Origin: Prevotella koreensis
GTDB taxonomy: Bacteria > Bacteroidota > Bacteroidia > Bacteroidales > Bacteroidaceae
Length of the DNA stretch: 64,000 nt
NCBI RefSeq assembly: GCF_003977605.1
Contig: NZ_RYYU01000001.1
Coordinates: 1,936,539-2,000,538 of the forward strand
Direction of reading: 5' to 3'
Shown here: positions 44,683 to 53,199 of the stretch, piece after piece
Position numbering within the stretch: position 1 is the stretch's first letter
How the letters are laid out: every line of letters begins with the position of its first letter
The notes under the pieces: generated by a model
What the model was told of the DNA's origin: nothing
Databases searched by the model: none
Seen by the model: the letters and a program-made list of their open reading frames with translations, nothing else
Translations under genes and position numbers: made by a program

Positions 44683-44700
44683 ATACCCAATAGTGGGTAT
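44683..44700 (-). promoter_or_regulatory. 18-bp palindrome ATACCCAATAGTGGGTAT, probable operator
   Basis: Arms ATACCCA and TGGGTAT around a 4-bp centre; one more pair extends each side. The centre lies 31.5 bp from the outer edge of the -7 box. The near-identical palindrome at 53230-53247 has exactly the same spacing to its own promoter, which points to one regulator for both operons. Confidence 0.65.
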
Positions 44701-44732
44701 TTTTGTACAGATATTATGGATGTCATTAAACA

Positions 44733-44764
44733 GAAGTCGCAATATGTAGGTATGTTGCGACTTC
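44733..44764 (-). terminator. Hairpin terminating the FISUMP-BspA operon
   Basis: GAAGTCGCAA and TTGCGACTTC form a perfect 10-bp stem with a 12-nt loop, 36 bp after the BspA-like stop codon. On the minus strand it is followed by TGTTTAAT, a weak T-tract. Confidence 0.5.
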
Positions 44765-44800
44765 CGAATAAGATGTTGTTCTAATATTATTGTTGTGCGT

Positions 44801-46612
44801 TTATCTGTTCAGGCGTTTCTTTCCGTTCTGTATTACGATGCCTTTAGTGTCCGGGGTGACACGTTGTCCGGCAATGTTGTATGCCGGTGTGTCTTGATTT
44901 TCGGTTTCTGTCGAGATGTCTCTTATTGCATTCACTTTATCAGACCCGATATAAGTGATGTCGAGCCACTCGCTTCTCTCTCCCAAATCATTGGTCAAAA
45001 GGCCTTCCGGAATTATGAGGTGGTAATTTGTTTCTGCCTCACTGTCGAACGTTGCGGTGGTGTCACCGTTTGTTCCAAGACCTCTTATCACGACATTATT
45101 GCCATCAACTTTTACTGTCCATCCGCCTTCTGCATATATCTGCGATACGCTATAATTGGTTCCTTTGCGAATATGTATGTCGGGGGTGGCATCCAATAAA
45201 GTCACGTTGCGGTCGAAAGTTAGTGTGTACTCCATTAGATTTCCTTGTGCATATAATTTGCTTCCATTTTCCGGAGTGATGCTTAAAGGAAGTATTGTAC
45301 CTTTATCGCCCTCCACGATTTTCATGTAATTGTCGTATCCGGCACTTTTGTATGCGTCGGTTGCTCCCTTAGGAACAGTTATTGTGAGCACTGACGGTGT
45401 GAAGTTGTAGAACGGATGGTCGTATTCTTCGTACATATCCATTATTTCCGGAGCCACTGACGATAGGCACACTATGTTTTTCAGTGCGTTGCAATCTCTG
45501 AAAGCGCGGTTGTAGATTTGCTTTACACAAGATGGCATGACAACCTTTGTGAGCAATTTGCAGCCGTAGAACTGAGCATCGTTGATGTATGGCACGTTCT
45601 CAGGAAGTGTCACTTCCGTCAGTTTTGTTTGTGCAAAAACCTGTTCGTCGATAAATATGAGCGACTTGGGAAAATTGATAGAGTGCAGTTGTGATTTTTC
45701 GAACGCACCATAGCCGATACCCAGAAGACCGTCAGGGAGTGTCACCTCTTCTATGTCAGAGTTCCAGAACGTGCCTCCGTTGATTACCAATGTGCCCGGT
45801 TCTACCGCGAGTTTCGTTATACCTTTAATCGGAGCGATGAAGAGAATGGTCTTTTCCTTATTATAAACCACGTCGCCCACTCTCACGAAGTTCTCGCATC
45901 CGCTGTCAATGGTGAGGTCTTTCACCACCGTTCCGCCTATCACGCATTCGCCGAGTGAGGTAAGTGCTTTCGGAAGATTGATTGATTCGAGAGCCGCGTT
46001 GTTGAGAAAAGCCTCGTCGCCGATATACTCTACCGTTGATGGCAGTGTCACTTTCTTTAGCACTTTGTTGGTGTCGTAGGCGAATGTTCCCGATGTGAAA
46101 GCACCTTTACCGATGTATTTTAGTCCTTCGTTGAAATTTATTGTCTGCAAATTCGGACTGTACAGGAACGCACTTTTCGCTATCGTATCCACCGAAGCCG
46201 GTATGGTGAGATGCTCTATGCCGTTACCATAGAAAGCCGATTCGCCTATATATTCCAGTCCTTCGCTCAGGTTCAGTGTCTTCAAGAAGAATTTCGATGT
46301 AGAGCCAAAGAACGCTTGATTGCCTATACGCTTCACCGATGACGGAATAGTGACCTCAGTGGCTCCTCCCGAATAGGATGCCGAGAATGCCCTGTTGCCA
46401 ATCGATGTGACATTGTAGGTGGTTTTTCCGTCGTTCGCCGTTGACGGAATGACTATTGTTGCTTCGGTCGTTCCGGTTGCAAAGCCTGTTATCTCTGCTG
46501 TATTCTCACTTGTTTTTACGAACTTGTATTTCCCGTCCGTGAACTCCTGTGCATCCTGTGCCTGCACGTTGATGCCTGCCAGTATGAGCAATGATAATAA
46601 AATTTTTTTCAT
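44801..46612 (-). CDS. BspA-like leucine-rich-repeat surface protein
   Basis: A 603-residue secreted protein: signal peptide (1-18, ending VQA), then about a dozen LRR_5 (Treponema pallidum/BspA-type) repeats from residue ~60 to ~420, with the typical pattern I..SAF......L..I.LP..V..IG..AF (e.g. TIPSSVKRIGNQAF, LPSTVEYIGDEAFL). A beta-sandwich region follows (about 430-560) and a short C-terminal tail with YNIAGQRV and GKK. BspA proteins of Bacteroidales bind host matrix or other bacteria; binding here is inferred. It is probably co-transcribed with the FISUMP gene 18 bp upstream. Confidence 0.9.
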   Translation of the reverse strand: MKKILLSLLILAGINVQAQDAQEFTDGKYKFVKTSENTAEITGFATGTTEATIVIPSTANDGKTTYNVTSIGNRAFSASYSGGATEVTIPSSVKRIGNQAFFGSTSKFFLKTLNLSEGLEYIGESAFYGNGIEHLTIPASVDTIAKSAFLYSPNLQTINFNEGLKYIGKGAFTSGTFAYDTNKVLKKVTLPSTVEYIGDEAFLNNAALESINLPKALTSLGECVIGGTVVKDLTIDSGCENFVRVGDVVYNKEKTILFIAPIKGITKLAVEPGTLVINGGTFWNSDIEEVTLPDGLLGIGYGAFEKSQLHSINFPKSLIFIDEQVFAQTKLTEVTLPENVPYINDAQFYGCKLLTKVVMPSCVKQIYNRAFRDCNALKNIVCLSSVAPEIMDMYEEYDHPFYNFTPSVLTITVPKGATDAYKSAGYDNYMKIVEGDKGTILPLSITPENGSKLYAQGNLMEYTLTFDRNVTLLDATPDIHIRKGTNYSVSQIYAEGGWTVKVDGNNVVIRGLGTNGDTTATFDSEAETNYHLIIPEGLLTNDLGERSEWLDITYIGSDKVNAIRDISTETENQDTPAYNIAGQRVTPDTKGIVIQNGKKRLNR

Positions 46613-46630
46613 ATTAACTCCTTTCTTTTA

Positions 46631-47779
46631 TTATTGTTTTCTTACGCAACGCACGCTATGTCCGAAATTATAGTCGTGTCCGTTGTTTTTATATATCGCG
46701 AATCCTGTTGCTTTGTTGTTCAGACGAGCCATGCACAGCGAGTTTGTTTTTGTCAATGGGTCGTAAATGATGGTGTTGCTCCAGAAGTAAGCGTCCAATC
46801 CTTCGTGCGAGTCGCCTGTCGCTGACGAGAAATAACCGCCCGGCAATGCGGAGAAGCCGGTGAGGTTGGTTCCTTCGCCACCGTCAACCCATGACATTGG
46901 CGTACTGTCCTTATATATTAATGCACTCGAACCGGCGTAGGTTTTCAGCATTTTCCATTGGTCTATTGATGGTATTTCCCAACCCTCCGGTGCCAGTCCG
47001 TTTTCGCTTAGCACGGCATGTCCGTTGTATAGTCTGCCGTACAAGGGCAATGAATTTTCCTCGTTGTCGGCATATATGTGGCATGCTCCGGTGGTGTTAG
47101 CGTTCCATTCCACAGTCTCGGTTGCCGAATATTGTGTTATCTCGATGCCGTTGGCATAGCGTTTTGTTTTCAGATTTTCCGCCATCCAGTATTGCGTGCC
47201 GATTTTCACAATCTTATACTCGTTCGCCTCAGTGCCACGAGTGTCTTTCAGAAGATCCGGACTTACCGTTGCAGCACCCGTAACCTCTGCCGGAGTGGTG
47301 GCAGTCAGTCCTTCGTTGCTGATGTAAAGAGTGGTGAGCGGTGTTGTTCCTGCCGTGTAAACTACTTTGTTTGTATTCTCGTCCCATACCACAGAACCTC
47401 CATCTGTGGCCGAAATTCCCTTTGTGAGATCAACTTTACGTGTCGCTCTGTCAACAGGATACACCACAACCGTTTGTTTCTTTATTGGTTTGATGTACTC
47501 AAGGCAAATCTCGGCAATCTTGTTTTCACCCTGCATCACATTCATTACATAACTCTCTTTGAACTTTTCCGGAATTTCGATGCTCAACGTCCCTTCAATG
47601 TTCAGTTCGTCGGTAGGGTTGTCTTCTACCTTTACGAAGTTCACAAAGTCGATGTCTTCGGTATGGAAAGAGTGCGTTGTGCCGTCTTTCATGTTGAGAA
47701 TCATCTTCCTTTTCTCTGTCTGTCCCCATGCCATTGTTATTACCATGAGGAGTAATAGTGCTGTAATGTTTCTTTTCAT
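46631..47779 (-). CDS. Secreted FISUMP-domain protein
   Basis: A 382-residue protein with signal peptide (1-19), an N-terminal module DGTTHSFHTEDIDFVNF, a region of two beta-sandwich-like segments (about 55-165), and a C-terminal Fibrobacter succinogenes major paralogous domain (TIGR02145; about 185-382). The latter shows IGTQYWMAENLKTKRYANG, PEGWEIPSIDQWKMLK and GHSVRCVRK. The domain is common in surface lipoproteins of Bacteroidetes and Fibrobacteres; its ligand is unknown. The neighbouring plus-strand gene at 48516 shares both the N-terminal module and a diverged form of the WxIPS motif. Confidence 0.9.
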   Translation of the reverse strand: MKRNITALLLLMVITMAWGQTEKRKMILNMKDGTTHSFHTEDIDFVNFVKVEDNPTDELNIEGTLSIEIPEKFKESYVMNVMQGENKIAEICLEYIKPIKKQTVVVYPVDRATRKVDLTKGISATDGGSVVWDENTNKVVYTAGTTPLTTLYISNEGLTATTPAEVTGAATVSPDLLKDTRGTEANEYKIVKIGTQYWMAENLKTKRYANGIEITQYSATETVEWNANTTGACHIYADNEENSLPLYGRLYNGHAVLSENGLAPEGWEIPSIDQWKMLKTYAGSSALIYKDSTPMSWVDGGEGTNLTGFSALPGGYFSSATGDSHEGLDAYFWSNTIIYDPLTKTNSLCMARLNNKATGFAIYKNNGHDYNFGHSVRCVRKQ

Positions 47780-47834
47780 AAGGTGTAGGTCTTGTCAGGT
47801 TTAATAGAATTTATAATGTTTTTATCCGTTTATG

Positions 47835-47842
47835 CAAATGTA
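47835..47842 (-). promoter_or_regulatory. -7 box for the FISUMP-BspA operon
   Basis: Minus-strand TACATTTG fits TAnnTTTG, 55 bp upstream of the start codon. A short inverted repeat TGAAAT/ATTTCA (47844-47856) lies directly upstream. Confidence 0.55.
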
Positions 47843-47856
47843 GTGAAATTATTTCA

Positions 47857-48095
47857 TAAGACAACAAGTTTCCTTTAAAAACTAACCATATCGTTGTCAA
47901 TGCACAGTTTTTACTCCTTGTTCTTCACTATTTTGTTGTTTCTTGGGATTGTTATGAGTCTTTTTCGTTGATAATTAATTAGAAGAAAATGGGCAAATCA
48001 TACTATGTAAGTTTACCTTGTTACATGAACGTATTAATTTATTTTAATAAACAGTGTTTTTTGGGTTTATATTTGGCAAACTTGTTTTAAATGAT
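47857..48095. other. AT-rich divergent intergenic region
   Basis: Between two divergent promoters of secreted-protein genes. No gene, repeat family or strong hairpin is seen. Confidence 0.5.
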
Positions 48096-48103
48096 TATTT
48101 TTG
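48096..48103 (+). promoter_or_regulatory. -7 box for the 48130-49658 gene pair
   Basis: TATTTTTG fits TAnnTTTG, 26 bp upstream of the ATG at 48130. It lies inside the frame that is open from 48091, which rules out that earlier ATG. Confidence 0.6.
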
Positions 48104-48129
48104 CGTTTGATTCTCAACAACTAATTACC

Positions 48130-48519
48130 ATGAAAAAAATACTACTTTCTTTTGCTGCCATGTTCTTTTCGGCAGCGTCAGTCAATGCAGACGATTTCGT
48201 AACTGTGGCAAGTGGGACACAGACAACGCAATTCGCAGTAAACGATATTGAGAAAATCAAATTCGGAGAGGATATAATCACGTTTGTCGAGAAATCGGGC
48301 AAAGAAACTCCTTTTGAATATGATGTAATCAACGAAATCACATTCGATTATATTGCCACCGGACTGGATGCCGTTCCTGTTCTCGACGCGCTTCCTATTG
48401 ATGCCGAGGGGGCAGAGGTGTATAGCCTGTCCGGACATAGAATGAATGGCGATAAACTTCCCGGCGGTGTGTATATAATCAAGAACGGAACAAAGGTCAC
48501 TAAATTCATAAAGCGATGA
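48130..48519 (+). CDS. Small secreted protein with YxLxGxR C-terminal tail
   Basis: A 129-residue protein: signal peptide (1-20, ending VNA), two copies of a beta module G-x4-F-x4-I-x2-I-x-F (GTQTTQFAVNDIEKIKF and GKETPFEYDVINEITF), a short linker TGLDAV, and a C-terminal tail with VYSLSGHRM and GGVYIIKNG. The tail resembles the end of Bacteroidetes type IX secretion sorting domains but is shorter; cell-surface location is inferred. The stop overlaps the next gene by 4 bp. No function known. Confidence 0.75.
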   Translation: MKKILLSFAAMFFSAASVNADDFVTVASGTQTTQFAVNDIEKIKFGEDIITFVEKSGKETPFEYDVINEITFDYIATGLDAVPVLDALPIDAEGAEVYSLSGHRMNGDKLPGGVYIIKNGTKVTKFIKR

Positions 48520-49658
48520 AACGATTTTTGTTTTTATGCCTTATTTTAAGCGTCGGTTGTGTGGCAATGGCTCAACCGAAAGAGAGGCGACAGGTGATTT
48601 TTGTTGACCATAGCGATGACTCTACCAAGTTTTATATAGACGAACTGGAGTATGCAACGATTGACAGTACAACAACCACAACACCGAAATATAAATATGT
48701 AAACCTGAAGAGAAAGACCGGAGCGGATGTCCGGATGTATTTCTCGAACATTAAGAACGTGGTGTTCCGGAAGGTGAAAGAGAATGTTGTGTTGCCAGAC
48801 AAAGCCCCCAAAGTGGGCGACTATTATTATAGTGACGGCACATGGAGTGACGGCGGACTTGTAAGTATCAACGATGATGGTACAAAGCCGGTGTGGGCAG
48901 AGGTGAAACCTGCTCCTGTTCAAGGGAAGACGGTGATTGGTATAGTGGCCGTGACCGACACATTGCGCATGGCACAGAGCGATCGTGACGCAGGATTCAA
49001 GCATGGGTATGTGGTTTGCAGTAAGTTTGTACACGACCCGAACAACAAGCATCCGAACAACGGAGAGCCTTTTGCAACCACGAAATTCTCTTTCGATGAC
49101 AATTTCGAGTGTGATATAAAAGTGAGGAAAACCGGTAAGTCGTGGTATGAAGACATTGAAGGTCGTGAGCATTGCAGAAAAGTAATCGCGTATTATGGGA
49201 ACGCGCTCGTGACGCAATGTCCCACAGTTTACTACACCAACATTATGGCTCATCCGTCAACATCAAGCGAGTGGTTTATCCCTTCCACCGGACAGATGTG
49301 GGATGTGTTGGCAAACTTGTGTGGCAACACTGCCGCACAACGCATGAAAGGGTGGCGTACAGTCACTGAAGATGCCACAATAAACTGCACGGCATATATC
49401 TACGACGACCCGATGTCGCACTTCAACAGCACCCTTGATAAAGTGGCTGAGATCGATAAGGAATTGCTTGAGTTAGATAGTGATTTCCACAACTATTGTC
49501 CGTTGTGGACCAGTACGCGTTATAGTGAAGACGCAATGGATATTTTCATTGTTGGCACGAAGCACAAATCGGGAAACTATAAGGGTAAGTCGCTGATAGA
49601 ATGTATGGCGGAGTGGTATAACGGAGACTGTTATGCACGACCGATATTGGCCTTCTGA
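48516..49658 (+). CDS. Secreted protein, diverged FISUMP/DUF1566-like
   Basis: A 380-residue protein with signal peptide (1-19, ending AMA) and two N-terminal copies of the module seen in its neighbours (STKFYIDELEYATI; GADVRMYFSNIKNVVF). The C-terminal half contains SSEWFIPSTGQMWDVLAN and CPLWTSTRY, reminiscent of the WxIPSxxQW and W(S/T)ST motifs of FISUMP and DUF1566 domains, so I regard it as a distant relative. I do not recognise a defined family. It overlaps the preceding small gene by 4 bp and ends at a strong terminator. Confidence 0.7.
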   Translation: MKRFLFLCLILSVGCVAMAQPKERRQVIFVDHSDDSTKFYIDELEYATIDSTTTTTPKYKYVNLKRKTGADVRMYFSNIKNVVFRKVKENVVLPDKAPKVGDYYYSDGTWSDGGLVSINDDGTKPVWAEVKPAPVQGKTVIGIVAVTDTLRMAQSDRDAGFKHGYVVCSKFVHDPNNKHPNNGEPFATTKFSFDDNFECDIKVRKTGKSWYEDIEGREHCRKVIAYYGNALVTQCPTVYYTNIMAHPSTSSEWFIPSTGQMWDVLANLCGNTAAQRMKGWRTVTEDATINCTAYIYDDPMSHFNSTLDKVAEIDKELLELDSDFHNYCPLWTSTRYSEDAMDIFIVGTKHKSGNYKGKSLIECMAEWYNGDCYARPILAF

Positions 49659-49682
49659 AAATTAGAGATAGGGGAGAATGTA

Positions 49683-49742
49683 TTAAGGAGTTTAGTGGTG
49701 ACATAGTTTATAAAGTCACTACTAAACTCCTTAAATTTTTTT
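49683..49742 (+). terminator. Terminator of the 48130-49658 operon
   Basis: TTAAGGAGTTTAGTGGTGAC (49683-49702) pairs with 49715-49734 with one G-T pair, 12-nt loop, followed by AAATTTTTTT. Confidence 0.85.
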
Positions 49743-49775
49743 CTTCATTTCTTTAATCTTCATCGGCAATCAGGC

Positions 49776-49793
49776 AATAATGGCCGATTGGGG
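49776..49793. mobile_element. Possible remnant of a MITE terminal repeat
   Basis: AATAATGGCCGATTGGGG matches 13 consecutive bases of the inverted left end of MITE copy 3 (ATAATGGCCGATT) and agrees with copy 1 in the following GGGG. The rest of the element is missing. GGGCG repeat copy C starts 40 bp to the right. Confidence 0.35.
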
Positions 49794-49833
49794 CGACGAA
49801 AGGAATCAGATGCGAAACCAAAACAGGCTGTTT

Positions 49834-49911
49834 TGCCGAGCAAATTGGGCGAAATTGCCGAGTAAAATGGGCGATTTTGGTTTCCAATTTGGGCGAAATT
49901 GCAATGCAAAG
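49834..49911. repeat. GGGCGAAATTG intergenic repeat, copy C
   Basis: Three direct units: GAGCAAATTGGGCGAAATTG, GAGTAAAATGGGCGATTTTG and TTCCAATTTGGGCGAAATTG. Unlike the other copies it lacks an inverted last unit and so cannot form the same hairpin. It lies between the convergent genes ending at 49658 and 50070. Confidence 0.72.
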
Positions 49912-50012
49912 TGCTGTTCTCCGGTAGGCGTTTCATGTTATATCCTAATCCGTTATCATACTGATGTTTCTCTGCATCCTATTGATTTCGGCTATTCCTG
50001 ATTTCTTTTTTT

Positions 50013-50062
50013 GAAAAAAAATATGAAGGCTCTAATTCCCGATTTGGGAATAATAGAGCCTT
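50013..50062 (-). terminator. Terminator of the 50070-53070 operon
   Basis: AAGGCTCTAATTCCC (50026-50040) pairs with GGGAATAATAGAGCCTT (50046-50062) around a 5-nt loop. On the minus strand it is followed by CATATTTTTTTT. Confidence 0.85.
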
Positions 50063-50069
50063 TTAATTC

Positions 50070-51962
50070 TTATTTTATCCACACTTTCTTTCCCTTGTGT
50101 ATGAACAGTCCGTGCTGTGGTTGTGCCACACGCTGTCCTTGCAGGTTGTACCAAGCATTATCAGTGGTCTCGTTATTTACGATGTTGATGCCGGTAGGGA
50201 TATCTGTTGCATCGATATATGTCAACTGTATTGCTGGGGCTTCAGCGCAACGGAGTTCGTTATCATGAATATTTAACACGTGGTCTTTTGCATAATTCTC
50301 CATGAAAGTAGTCTTGTCGCTGGCGAATATAGCCGAGCGGTATGGTTCTTTTGGCTCGCGCGAAACGAAGTAGAACTGGAAAATGTCTGTAGATGGATCG
50401 AAATAAGTCTCGCTCTCGTTCGTTATCGTCACCACGAGCGACTTGCCATTATATTTGTAAGGCTTGTCCTTGATGTCCAAAGCGAGGTGGAAGTCTTCAC
50501 CGTTATTGAATGCCTGCACGAAGTTTGCAGTCATGTCGTAGGTTGTTGAAGGCTCTGCATACTCGGTCTGAATCCACTCGTACTTAGACAACTCATCGTT
50601 GTAAGGGAATGTTTCTTTGTCGGTTTCTGTGATATACACTTTTACCGTGCTCTTATATGCATCTTGAGTATATGCGCCGGACATTCCTGAGAACGTGAGT
50701 GATGTTATGGCCTTGCCATTGAGTTTTTCCAACCATGCGGCAGGATAGATTGTCTGCGTACCGCTGTTCTTATAGTTGAATGTCATTGGCGAGTTGTGAT
50801 TGTTGAATCCATCGTATGCCACCTTGTCGTTGCCTTTTCCGTAGAAGTTGCCTATTGTAAGCACTCCGTCCGGATCGGGGTCTGGTTCGGTAGATTTCTT
50901 TACTATCACATAGAACGTTCCGGCCTCAAGCGTTGCCGGTTCTGCCTGATGATAGAATCCATATTTTCCTTCCTTCTCGCCGAATACATAGATTGTGTCA
51001 CCGTTAGCCACTGTTCCGTCGCTTACCTTTATCAGGTTATCGGCAATGGGAGAGGCTTCTGTGTCAGTCGAATAGAATACCGGAGCCACGAGCGAGCGAA
51101 TTATAAGGTTTGCCCCTGTCGGTGCTTCGGTAACTTTTTCGTAAGTTATCTTACCATCTGTTGTGGCAGTAACCTTGAGCGCATCAAGTCCGGCGATGTT
51201 GAGATCGGTGTCATACTTCGCCGTGAATGTTCTCCAAGTGCTGTCGGGTGCAGTAGTATCGGCATATCCGTAGGCCACTGCCGGCATGTCCACCAGTCCC
51301 AGGTTTCCTGCCGGTTTCAGGTCTCCGTTGAGTACTTCTGCCGGGTTTCTGCTCTCCGGGAAAGTCAATGTGCTCTTAGATGTTTTCTTTACCTTTGGGA
51401 AATCAATAATGAATCCACCATCGGTGCAGGTCTCACCGGTGGCTGTCACAGTCACCACGAGGTTGTTCTCTCCGCTGTAATAGAACGGACGGTCGAACGT
51501 AATGGTGAACTCCGGTCCCATTGTACCGTCCCAGTTGTATATCTCGCTCAGTGTCAGTGTGCCTTGATATACGGACTGTTGCCAACTTGTGTCGAAGAAT
51601 CTGAATCTTTTTTCTTCTTTCTTGAAAGCCTCCCTATTTGTCTCACCGATGTATATCGTGATGTCGCGAGTAAGGTCTTCACCGTAATATCCGTTGTTAT
51701 ACATTCTCAGATTCAGCGTAGTGATGTTCTTTCCCGCCATTGCCGCGATGTCGGCTTTTGGCAGAATCGTTTGCGAACCGCTATTCTCCAGATAGTAATT
51801 TATGGGTGCTATCTCGTAGTAGTTCCCTGTTTCATAGAGGTTTTCGGGTTTCTCTCCGCCCTCCTCCAACTCGGCATAGTTGCCGAGTGATAGTTTCTGT
51901 GCCGATGCCGTACAGAATGTGGTACCGAGTAACAGTGCCGTGAGTAAATGTTTTGTTTTCAT
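50070..51962 (-). CDS. Two-lobed secreted protein with YNLxGQRV tail
   Basis: A 630-residue protein: signal peptide (1-21, ending ASA), then two homologous beta-rich lobes (about residues 25-205 and 367-550). These share the order LS/TIGN, P(I/M)xxxYxNSGxQTIxP, KxITxLxF/L, a segment on IYIGETNRE / VYITETDKE, and a YYSGENNLVVTVT / YKYNGKSLVVTIT strand. Between them is a region with GDTIYVFGE. The C-terminal tail contains TGINIV, YNLQGQRV and GKKVWIK. I do not recognise the lobes; they may be carbohydrate- or protein-binding. It follows the 51982 gene by 19 bp. Confidence 0.75.
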   Translation of the reverse strand: MKTKHLLTALLLGTTFCTASAQKLSLGNYAELEEGGEKPENLYETGNYYEIAPINYYLENSGSQTILPKADIAAMAGKNITTLNLRMYNNGYYGEDLTRDITIYIGETNREAFKKEEKRFRFFDTSWQQSVYQGTLTLSEIYNWDGTMGPEFTITFDRPFYYSGENNLVVTVTATGETCTDGGFIIDFPKVKKTSKSTLTFPESRNPAEVLNGDLKPAGNLGLVDMPAVAYGYADTTAPDSTWRTFTAKYDTDLNIAGLDALKVTATTDGKITYEKVTEAPTGANLIIRSLVAPVFYSTDTEASPIADNLIKVSDGTVANGDTIYVFGEKEGKYGFYHQAEPATLEAGTFYVIVKKSTEPDPDPDGVLTIGNFYGKGNDKVAYDGFNNHNSPMTFNYKNSGTQTIYPAAWLEKLNGKAITSLTFSGMSGAYTQDAYKSTVKVYITETDKETFPYNDELSKYEWIQTEYAEPSTTYDMTANFVQAFNNGEDFHLALDIKDKPYKYNGKSLVVTITNESETYFDPSTDIFQFYFVSREPKEPYRSAIFASDKTTFMENYAKDHVLNIHDNELRCAEAPAIQLTYIDATDIPTGINIVNNETTDNAWYNLQGQRVAQPQHGLFIHKGKKVWIK

Positions 51963-51981
51963 TCCTTTATAAGATTAATTG

Positions 51982-53070
51982 TTATTTAATGACTATCTTC
52001 TTGCCATTCTTTATGTATATGCCACACTTCGGCGTATCTATTCGCTGTCCGTTGAGGTTGTATATGATATCTGACGAAATTTCCGGCATGGTCGTTGAGG
52101 GTTGGTTGATTCCTGTCACGATTTCCGAGGTCTTGTCAGCGAGATTCACTCTTACCATGTCTGACTTCGGCGACTGCACATAATGATATGTCGTGCCGCC
52201 GTTCTCGTCCGGTTTGAAGTTGTAGGCTCCGGCTTGAACGGTGTAGTAAAGTTCACGCACATCGTTTGAAGCATACTTTGTTGCATCGATGAATTTCTTC
52301 GCCGTTACATCTTCACCACTCGGTGTCTGGGCATCTATTTTCTCATCAATGGCAACGAGTGAGTAGAATATGTCTCCTTTCTCAAGGTGCTGAATCACGC
52401 GCACTCGGTCGAGATAGTCGCCCATTCCCGGTTTTGCGGTGATGTTTATCACGCTGAAGAACAGGTCTTCACATCCGTTCTCGAACTCCAGTTCTTTCTC
52501 GAATTTTCCTGTTCCACCGCCACTTATCGACACCTCGTATTTCACAATCTGTTTCTCGCCCTTGCCGTGGCTCTCCACCAGTATTGTATCCTTGTTGTTG
52601 CTGTATGTTGTTAAGATTAGTTTATAACGCCCATTGTTGTGCTGCAGGTTTATGTATGGGGAGTAAACCTTTCCGGCCACCATGCTTGGTACGAATGTAG
52701 GGAATGCGTATGCCGACCAACCGGCACTGTGTGCATATCCGTAGTCATCGAAATTCACGTAATTCTCTTCGCCTCCCAGTGGCGACAGAAACGAACCGCT
52801 GGTGATGCCGTTGAAGTCTTCGTCAATCAGTTTGTAATCGTCTGCCTTGTCGATTACGAATTTCTCATACACGCTTACGGAATAGCCTTCTGCTCCTTCC
52901 ACTTTTTCCCAGTTCGCCGTGAAGCCCTTGTCGGTTATTGTCGTGGCAGGTTTTACAATAGGTTTGGCCAGTTCTGCCGCCCCTTCATTATTCACTTCTT
53001 TACTTAACTGTGCGTTAGCATTAACGGCAATTGCCAGTAATGCAAACGCAACAAAACAATTCGTTTTCAT
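51982..53070 (-). CDS. Secreted protein with fibronectin-III-like start and YNLxGQRI tail
   Basis: From the ATG at 53070 the product has 362 residues: signal peptide (1-20, ending ANA), an Fn3-like segment (about 35-75, FTANWEKVEGAEGYSVSVYE), a jelly-roll-like region with DEDFNGITSGSF and YSPYINLQHNNGRYKLILTT (resembling cleaved-adhesin or carbohydrate-binding folds), and the tail YNLNGQRI...GKK. The frame is open to 53265, but the promoter box at 53200-53207 lies within it. It heads an operon with the two-lobed protein. Function is unknown; adhesion is a guess. Confidence 0.75.
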   Translation of the reverse strand: MKTNCFVAFALLAIAVNANAQLSKEVNNEGAAELAKPIVKPATTITDKGFTANWEKVEGAEGYSVSVYEKFVIDKADDYKLIDEDFNGITSGSFLSPLGGEENYVNFDDYGYAHSAGWSAYAFPTFVPSMVAGKVYSPYINLQHNNGRYKLILTTYSNNKDTILVESHGKGEKQIVKYEVSISGGGTGKFEKELEFENGCEDLFFSVINITAKPGMGDYLDRVRVIQHLEKGDIFYSLVAIDEKIDAQTPSGEDVTAKKFIDATKYASNDVRELYYTVQAGAYNFKPDENGGTTYHYVQSPKSDMVRVNLADKTSEIVTGINQPSTTMPEISSDIIYNLNGQRIDTPKCGIYIKNGKKIVIK

Positions 53071-53199
53071 ACTTTTATTTTTTTTATTTGAATATTGTTC
53101 GATAAATATGCCTTTAGGCATTATTTTTTTTAGACGTATTTTAAAAGGATGCTTCAAATCATACGTTTTGAAACAACCTCTTATTAGTTTTTTCGCCTG

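Noticed and set aside
49834-49911. GGGCG repeats as a CRISPR remnant
   Set aside because: Only two or three units per site, unequal spacing, scattered over four loci, and often with an inverted unit.
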